A model generated the notes under the pieces. That model had not been told where the DNA came from. It searched no databases and saw only the letters and a program-made list of their open reading frames with translations. This document shows, piece after piece, positions 51,501-60,500 of a stretch of 64,000 bases of DNA. Every line of letters starts with the position of its first letter. Within the stretch, counting starts at the first letter, position 1. The stretch comes from Streptomyces kaniharaensis. GTDB taxonomy: Bacteria > Actinomycetota > Actinomycetes > Streptomycetales > Streptomycetaceae. The stretch is from positions 496,001 through 560,000 of the forward strand of contig NZ_WBOF01000003.1 of NCBI RefSeq assembly GCF_009569385.1, written 5' to 3'. The position numbers and the translations under genes are program-made.

Positions 51501-54500
51501 TCCGGGTCGATCGGCAGGTATCCGGCGCCGGTCTTGAGCGCCGCGACGACGGCGACCACCAGCTCCGGGGAGCGCGGCAGGCGCAGCGCGACCAGGTGCT
51601 CCGGTCCCACCCCGCGCCCGATCAGCGCGTGGGCGAGCCGGTTGGCCCGGGCGTTGAGCTCGGCGTACGTCAGCACGGTGTCCTCGAACACCACCGCCGG
51701 GGCCTGCGGGACGGCCCGGACCCGCGCCTCGAACAGGGCGGGCAGGCCGGTGAAGTCGGCCGCGGCCGCGGTGTCGTTGCGCGCGACCAGCAGCTCGTGC
51801 CGCTCCTCGGCGGTGAGGACGTCGATGCGGCTCAGCGGCCGGTCCGGCTCGGCGACGACCGCCGCCAGCAGGCGCAGCCAGCGGGCGACCAGCGTCTCCA
51901 CCGTGGCGTGGTCGAACAGGTCGGTGGCGTACTCGACCCGTCCGATGATTCCCTCGGCGGGCCCGCCGGTGCCGCCGCGCTCCAACAGGTGGAAGCCGAG
52001 GTCGAACATCGCGGTGGGCGTGCGCACCGGCAGGATCTCGGTGCGCAGGCCACGCAGTTCGAACGCGGTGCGGGGCACGTTCTGCAGCGCGAGCAGGACC
52101 TGGAAGAGCGGCTGGCGGGCGAGCGACCGGGCCGGGTTGAGGGCCTCGACGAGGTGCTCGAACGGCAGGTCCTGGTGCGCGTACGCGGCCAGGGCGCTCT
52201 CCCGGACCCGGACCAGCAGGTCGGCGAACGTCGGGTCGCCGGAGGTGTCGGTGCGCAGCACCAGCGTGTTGACGAAGAATCCGACGAGCTCGTCCAGGGC
52301 CTGGTCCGTCCGGCCGGCGATCAGGCTGCCGACCGGGATGTCCGTTCCCGCTCCCAGCTTGTCCAGCAGCGACGCCAGGGCGGCCTGCAGCACCATGTAG
52401 ACGCTGGCGCCATGCTCCCGGCCCAGGCGGACCAGGGCGCCGTGCAGTTCCGCGTCCAGCTCGATCGTCAGGTGCCCGCCGTGGTAGGAGGTGGTCGCCG
52501 GGCGGGGCCGGTCGGCGGGCAGCCGGATCTGCTCGGGCAGGCCGGCCAGCCGTTCGGTCCAGTAGGCCGACTGCCGGGCGAACGGGCTCTCGGGATCGGT
52601 CCGGTCCCCGAGCAGTCGGTCGTGCCATAGGGTGTAGTCGGCGTACTGGACGGGCAGTGGCGCCCACCGCGGCTCGTCACCGCGGCACCGGGCGGCGTAC
52701 GCGGTGGCCAGGTCGGCGGACAGCGGGCCCAGCGACCAGCCGTCACCGGCGATGTGGTGCACCACGAGCAGCAGCACGTGTTCGTCCGCCGAGAGCTCGA
52801 ACACCTCGGCGCGCAGCGGCGGTTCGGCCGCGAGGTCGAATCCGCGCCCGGCGACCCCGGCCAGCAGCTCCGGCAGGTCCGTCTCGTCGGCCGGGGTGAC
52901 GTCCAGCTTCGGCCGGACCTCCGTGGCGTCCAGCACCTCCTGGTACGGCACGCCGTCCACCGCCGGGAAGACCGTGCGCAGGCTCTCGTGCCGGGCGACG
53001 ACGTCGCCGAGCGCCGCCTCCAGGGCCGGCCGGTCGAGCGGCCCCGAGAGCCGCCACGCCAGCGGCATGTTGTAGATCGGGCCGGCGCCCTCCAGCTGGT
53101 GCAGGAACCACAGGCGGCGCTGGGCGAAGGACAGCGGCACCCGGTCGGGCCGTTCCGTGCGGCCGAGCGCGAGCCGGGCCCGGCCGGCTCCGGCCAGTCC
53201 CGCGGCCAGTCCGGCGACCGTCGGGGTCGCGAACAGGGTGTGCAGGCCGAGCTCGACGCCCAGGGTGGCCCGGATCCGGGCCACCAACCGGGTGGCGAGC
53301 AGCGAGTGCCCGCCCAGGTCGAAGAAGTCGTCGTCGGCGCCGACCCCGGCCACGCCCAGCACCTCGGCGAACAGCTCGGCGAGGACCTGCTCCTGGGGGG
53401 TGTGCGGGGCCCGGCCGGTCCGCGCCGCGGTGAACTCCGGCTCGGGCAGGGCGCGCCGGTCCAGCTTGCCGTTCGCGCTCAGCGGCAGGGCGTCCAGCAC
53501 CACGAACGCCGACGGCACCATGTAGTCCGGCAACCGCTCGCGGAGGTGGGCGCGCAGTTCGTCCGGCGGGACCTCGGCCCCGCCGGTGGGCACCAGGTAG
53601 GCGACCACGCGGGTGTCCTCGGCCCGGTTCTTCCGGGCGATCACCGCGACCTGGCGGACCCTTGGGTGTTCGGCCAGCACGGCCTCGATCTCGCCGAGCT
53701 CGATCCGGAAGCCGCGCACCTTCACCTGGTCGTCCGCACGACCGAGGTACTCCAGCTCTCCCCCAGCCTCCGGCCGGGGGGACTCCCAGGCGCGCCAGCG
53801 GACGAGGTCGCCGGTGCGGTACATGAGCGAGCCCGCCGGACCGAACGGGCACGCCACGAACCGCCCGGCCGTCAGCCCCGGCCGCTTCAGGTAGCCACGC
53901 GCCAGCCCCGGGCCCGCGATGTACAGCTCGCCCGGCACGCCCGGCGGCACCAGGCCCAGGCGCTCGTCCAGCACGTGGACCCGGAAACCGGCGATCGGAC
54001 GCCCGATCGGCGGCACGCCCGAGCCCGGCGACAGCGGGGCGCTCATCGTCGCGCACACCGTCGCCTCCGTCGGACCGTACCCGTTGACCATCCGCCGCCC
54101 CGGCGCCCAGCGCGTCACCAGCTCCGGCGGGCACGCCTCGCCGCCCACCAGCAGCGTCGGCACCGCCACCTCGCCCTCGGGCAGGGCCGCCAGGACGGAT
54201 GGCGGCACGGTCACGTGGGTGATCGCGAGGTCCGGGTCGGTCAACGCGGCCACCGGCTCCGACGACGGAGGAACCACCAGGGCGGCACCGGACAGCAGGG
54301 CGGTGAAGATCTCCGACACCGAGGCGTCGAAGCTGGGCGACGCGAACTGGAGCACCCGACTGCCGGCATCGATGCCGAGCCGCTCGACCTGCGCCGCCAC
54401 CATGCTCGGCACACCCGCGTGGCTGACCACGACGCCCTTGGGCCGGCCCGTGGAACCCGAGGTGTAGATCACGTAGGCCGGGTGCCGGACATCGAGCGCC

Positions 54501-57500
54501 GCCATCGGATCTGCGTCGGAGTGGCCCTCCGTCTCCGCGACCATCGCAGGATCGTCGACCACCACCGCCGGGCGGGCGTCCTCCAGCATGAACGCGATCC
54601 GCGCCTTCGGGTACGCCGGATCCACCGGCAGATACGCGGCGCCCGCCTTCAGCACGCCCAGGACGGCCACCACCGACTCCACCGACCGCGGCAGCATCAC
54701 CGCCACGACCTGCTCCGGTCCCACGCCCCGAGCGATCAACGCATGCGCGAACCTGTTGGCCCTGGCGTCGAGTTGACGATACGTCAATTCAGCCCCGTCA
54801 CCGACCAGGGCGACGGCCTCCGGGGTCGCCGCCACCTGTGCCCGGAACAGCGCGGGCAGGCTCTCGGCGGGCGGGTCCGCCATGTCCTCGGCGGCGGGCA
54901 GCAGTTCGCGGCGCTCCTCCGCGGACAGCAGGTCGATGCGGCTGAGCCGGCGTTGCGGGTCGGCGACGGCCGCGGTCAGCAGCCGCCTCCAGCGCGCGAG
55001 CATCGTCTCGACGGTGGCCGGGTCGTACAGGTCGCTCGCGTACTGGACGAACGCGTCGATCCCCGCCGGGATGGGGGCACCTCCCGGGCCGCCAGGCCCA
55101 GGGGGACCGTCCCCCGCGTGCCGCTCGGACAGCGAGAAGACCAGGTCGAACTTGGACGTGGTCGTGGTCAGCTCCACCTCGCCGACCCGCAGGCCGGGCG
55201 GGGCGAACTCGGCCCGGGCGTTGTTCTGCAGCACCAGCATGACCTGGAACAGCGGGTGGTGGGAGAGCGACCGCACCGGGTTGAGGGCCTCGACCAGGTA
55301 CTCGAACGGCAGGTCCTGGTTCGCGTAGCCGGCCAGCGCGGTCTCCCGGACCCGGGCGAGCAGCTCGGTGAACGTCGGATCGCCCGAGGTGTCCGTACGG
55401 AACACGAGGGTGTTGACGAAGTACCCGACCAGCTGGTCCAGCGCCTGGTCGCTCCGGCCGGCGGCCAGGCTGCCGACCGGGATGTCGTCGCCCGCGCCGA
55501 GCCTGCTCAGCAGTGCCGCCAGCCCGGCCTGGAGCACCATGAACAGGCTGGTCCCGGTGGTGCGCGCGAGCTCGCGCAGGCCGCGGTGCAGCTCCGCGTC
55601 CAGCCCGGCCCGCACGTAGCCGCCCCGGTGCGAGGCGACCGCCGGGCGCGGCCGGTCGGTGGGCAGCTGGATCTGCTCCGGCAGCTCGGCCAGCCGGTGC
55701 GTCCAGTAGGCCGCCTGACGGGCGAACGAACTGTCCCGGTCGGTGGCCTCGCCGAGCAGCTCGTGCTGCCACAGGGTGTAGTCGGCGTACTGCACCGTCA
55801 GCGCCTCGCGCCGCGGCGCCTCCCCGCGGCAGCGGGCCGCGTACGCCTCGGTCAGGTCGGCGGCCAGCGGGCCGAGCGACCAGCCGTCACCGGCGATGTG
55901 GTGGATCACCAGCAGCAGCACGTGCTCGTCCGGTGCCAGTTCGAACAGCTCGACGTGCAGCGGCAGTTCGACCTCCAGGTCGAACCGGTGGGTCAGCGCC
56001 GCCGTCAGCACGCCGGACAGCTCACCCTCGGTCGTCCGGCTCACGGCCAGACCCGGGCGGGCCGCCACGACGTCCAGTACCTGCTGGTACGGCACGCCGT
56101 CGACCACCGGGAAGACCGTCCGCAGGCTCTCGTGCCGGGCCACCACGTCCGTCAGGGCCGCGTGCAACGCGTGCCGGTCGAGCGGGCCGGACAGCCGCCA
56201 CGCCAGCGGGATGTTGTAGTTCGCGCTGGCGCCCTCCAGCTGGTGCAGGAACCAGAGCCGCCGCTGGGCGAACGACAGCGGGATGTGCTCCGGCCGCGGG
56301 TACGGCGCCAGTGCCCGCTGCGCCGGGCCGGCCCCCGCCAGGGCGGCGGCCAGGCCCGCCGGGGTCGGCGCCTCGAACAGGGTGCGCAGTTCGAGCTCCA
56401 CCCCGAGCGTCGCGCGGACCCGCGCGGCCAGGCGGGTCGCCAGCAGCGAGTGCCCGCCCAGGTCGAAGAAGCTGTCCTCCACGCCGGCCGCGGCCACCCC
56501 GAGGATCTCGGCGAACAGCTCGCAGAGGATCTGCTCCTGCGGGGTGCGCGGCGCGCGGCCGGTGGCGGCCGGGGTGGCGTCGGGGGCGGGCAGGGCCCGG
56601 CGGTCGAGCTTGCCGTTGGTCGTCAGCGGCAGCGCGTCCAGCAGCACGAACGCCGACGGCACCATGTGGTCGGGCAGCCGCTCGGCCAGGTGGTCGCGCA
56701 GGTCGGCCGGGCGTGGCGCCGCGCCCGGGGCCGGCACCAGGTAGGCGACCAGCCGGGTGTCGTCGGCGCGGTCCTGCCGTGCCAGGACGGCGACCTGGGC
56801 GACGCCGGGGTGCGCGGCCAGCGCCGCCTCGATCTCGCCGAGCTCGATCCGGAAACCGCGGACCTTCACCTGGTCGTCCGCCCGGCCGACGAACCGCAGG
56901 CTGCCTCCCCCGCGCTCCGGCCGGGGGGACCCGCAGGCGGCCCGGCGCATCACGTCGCCGCTGCGGTACATCCGGGCGCCGGCCGGCCCGAACGGGTCGG
57001 CGACGAACCGCCCGGCGGTCAGGCCCGGCCGGTTCAGGTAGCCGCGCGCCAGCCCGGCGCCCGCGACGTACAGCTCGCCGGGCACTCCCGGCGGCACCGG
57101 CCGCAGGTGGTCGTCCAGCACGTACGCGCGCAGGTCCGGCAGGGCCGTGCCGACCAGGCCGGCGGCGGAGCCCAGCCGGTCCAGCGCCGCGTACGTGACG
57201 TGCACCGTGGTCTCGGTGATGCCGTACATGTTGACCAGCAGCGGGGCGTCGTCCGGGTGCCGCTCGTACCAACTCGCCAGCCGGGCGGGCTCGAGCGCCT
57301 CGCCGCCGAACACCACGGTGCGCAGGGCGAGCGAACGACCGGTCTCCGGCGCCTCCGCGTCCGCCTGCATCAGCTGGTAGAAGGCGGACGGCGTCTGGTT
57401 GAGCACCGTCACCCGCTCACGGGCGAGCAGCTCCAGGAACCGGCCGGGCGAGCGGCTGGTCTCGTAGTCCACGACCACCAGGCGGCCGCCGTGCAGCAGC

Positions 57501-60500
57501 GCGCCCCACAGCTCCCACACCGAGAAGTCGAAGGCGTAGGAGTGGAAGAGCGTCCACACGTCGTCGGCGGAGAAGTCGAACAGCGCCCGGGTGGTGGCGA
57601 ACAGCCGGACCACGTTCCGGTGCGGGACCACCACGCCCTTGGGGTCGCCCGTCGAGCCGGAGGTGTAGATGACGTACGCGGGGTGCCCGGGACGGACGGG
57701 GACCTCCGGGTCCGCGTCCGGGAGGGCCGCGAGGTGCTCGGCCGTCGCCGGGTCGTCCAGCAGCAGCCGCTCGACCGGGTCCGCACCCGGCAGTTCGCCG
57801 GTCCGGCTCGTCGTCAGAAGGAGCGAGGGCCTGGAGTCCTGGAGCAGGTAGGCGATCCGCGCGGCCGGGTAGCGCGGATCCACCGGCACGTACGCGGCAC
57901 CAGCCTTGAGCACCGCGAGCACAGCCACGACCAGCTCCGCCGAGCGCGGCAGGGCCAGCGCCACCAGGTGCTCAGGCTCCACACCCCGGGCGATCAGGGC
58001 GTGCGCGAGCCGGTTGGCCCGGGTGTTCAACTCGCCGTACGTCAGCGTCACATCGCCGCTCACCAGGGCGACCGCGGCCGGGTCCAGCCGGACCTGCCGC
58101 TCGAACAGTGCGGCGAGGCCGCTCTCCGGGGTCTCGTCGCTGCAACCCGCATCGGCCGGAAGCAGCGCCAGGAGTTCCTCGGCGGACAGCACGTCCACCC
58201 GGCCGAGCCGCCGGCCGGGGTCGGCCACGACGGCCCGCAGCAGCCGCAGCCACCGCTCCACGATGCCGGCCGCGGTGGCTTCGTCGAACAGGTCGGTGCT
58301 GTACTCCAGCACGCCCGACAGCCCGTCCGCGCCGGCCTGTTCGGCCAGGATGAAGGTCAGGTCGCACTTGGCCGTGCCGGTGTGGACCAGCTCGGCCGCC
58401 ACCCGCAGCCCCGCCAGGTCGAACCCGCCGGTCGGCGCGTTCTGCAGCGTGAGCATGGTCTGGAACAGCGGGTGGTGCGCCAGCGACCGGGCCGGGTTCA
58501 GCGCCTCCACCAACTGCTCGAACGGCAGGTCCTGGTGCGCGTACGCGGCCAGCGCGGTCTCCCGGACCCGGGCGAGCAGCTCGGTGAACGAAGGGTCGCC
58601 CGAAAGGTCGGTGCGCAGCACCAGGGTGTTGACGAAGAAGCCGACCAGGTCGTCCACGGCCTCATCGGTGCGTCCGGCGATCGGGGTGCCGATCGGGACG
58701 TCGGTGCCGGCGCCGAGCTTGCCCAGCAGGGCGGCCAGCCCGGCCTGGAGCACCATGAACATGCTGGCGCCGCCGTCGCGGGCGAGCGCCCGCAGTCCCT
58801 GGTGCAGCTCGGCGTCGACGCGTACCGGCACCTGCGCGCCCCGGAACGACATCGCCTCCGGCCGGGGCCGGTCGAACGGCAGCTCCACCTGCTCGGGCAG
58901 GTCCGCCAACTGTTCTGACCAGTAGGCCAGTTGGCTGCTCAGGGGACTGTCCGGGTCCGACGCGTCCCCGAGCAGTTCCTGCTGCCAGAGGGTGTAGTCG
59001 GCGTACTGCACCGGCAGCGGTGCCCACTGCGGCTGCGCCTCCGCGCTCCGGGCCGCGTAGGCGGTGGTCAGATCCCGCGAGAGCGGGGCCATCGACCAGC
59101 CGTCACCGGCGATGTGGTGTACCACCAGCATCAGCACGTGCTCGTCGGCCCCCAGCGCGAACAGTTCGGCGCGCAGCGGCGGTTCCGCTGCGAGGTCGAA
59201 GCCGTGCCGCGCCGCCTCGGCCAGCCGGTCCGGCAGCTCGTGCCGGGCGACTTCGGTCACCGGCAGCGCGGGACGGCCCGCCTCTGCGTCCAGCACGCGC
59301 TGGCAGGGCACGCCGTCGACCGCCGGGAACACGGTGCGCAGGCTCTCGTGGCGCTCGACCACGTCCGCCAGGGCGGCTGCCAGCGCCCGCCGGTCCAGGG
59401 CTCCCGACAGCCGCAGCGCCAGCGGCACGTTGTAGGTGGCGCTCGGGCCGTCCATGCGGTGCAGGAACCAGAGCCGGCGCTGCGCGTGGGACAGCGGCAC
59501 CGCTTCGGGGCGCTCGCGCCGCGTCAGCGCGGGCCGGGCCCGGCCCGCGCCGTCCACCGCCGCCGCCAGCTCCGCCACCGTCGGCGCGTCGAACAGGTCG
59601 CCCAGCGTCAGCTCCACGCCCAGGACGGACCGCGCCCGGGCGACCAGCCGGGTGGCGAGCAGCGAGTGCCCGCCGAGTTCGAAGAAGCTGTCGTCCGGCC
59701 CGGCCTCGGGTACGCCGAGCACCTCGACGAACAGCCCGGCGAGCAGGTGCTCCGTCGCGGTGCGAGGGGCGCGGCCCGGGGCGGACGGCTGCAGCTCGGG
59801 CGCCGGGAGGGCCCGCCGGTCGAGCTTCCCGTTCGGGGTCAGCGGCAGTTCGTCCAGGGTCACGTACGCGGCCGGCACCATGTGCTCCGGCAGGCGCTCC
59901 CGCAGATGGCCGCGCAGAGCGGCGGCCGCCGCCGTGGCGCCGGTCGCCGGAACGACGTAGGCGACGAGCCGGGGTTCGTCGTCGGTGCGCACCACGACGG
60001 CGGCCTGCGCGACGTCCGGGTGTTCGGCGAGTACGGCCGCGATCTCGCCGGGCTCCACCCGGAATCCGCGGATCTTGACCTGGTCGTCGTTGCGCCCGAG
60101 GAATTCCAGATTCCCGTCCGAGCCCCAGCGCACGAGGTCGCCGGTGCGGTACATCCTGGATCCGGTCGGCCCGAACGGGTCCGCCACGAACCGCCCGGCG
60201 GTCAGACCGGGGCGGTTCAGGTAGCCGCGGGCCAGCCCCGCACCGGCGATGTACAGCTCACCCGGCTGACCGGCCGGCAGCGGCCGCAGGGCGCCGTCGA
60301 GCACGTACAGCCGGGCGTTGGCGACCGGCCGGCCGATCACCGGGCGCGGGCTCGAATCCAGGGGTGCGATCGCCGAGTTGACGGTGCACTCGGACGGCCC
60401 GTAGAGGTTGAGGCACGCCACCCCGTCGGACGCCCGCAGGTGCGCCCACAGCTGCTCGGCAACGGCCTCACCGCCGACCGCGACCACCGCCGGGCGCTGC

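Larger units (their letters stand above)
53171..56309 (-). other. NRPS module 3: C, A (aromatic-like?), T
   Basis: The core SFDASVSEIFTALLSGAAL, ITHVTVPPSVL, LLVGGEAC and NGYGPTEATVCA reads D-A-S-T-L-G-G-V-C-K. It is nearest to the Tyr code DASTVAAVCK but differs at three positions, so the residue is uncertain. The C domain carries an extra Pro/Gly insert (GPPGPGGPGGAPIPAG) encoded by a repeat at 55072-55108. Confidence 0.6.

Noticed and set aside
38726..52630. Very long open frames antisense to the NRPS on the plus strand
   Set aside because: They are GC-bias shadows of the opposite strand: Arg/Gly/Pro/His-rich, no domains, and the minus frame has all NRPS motifs in order.
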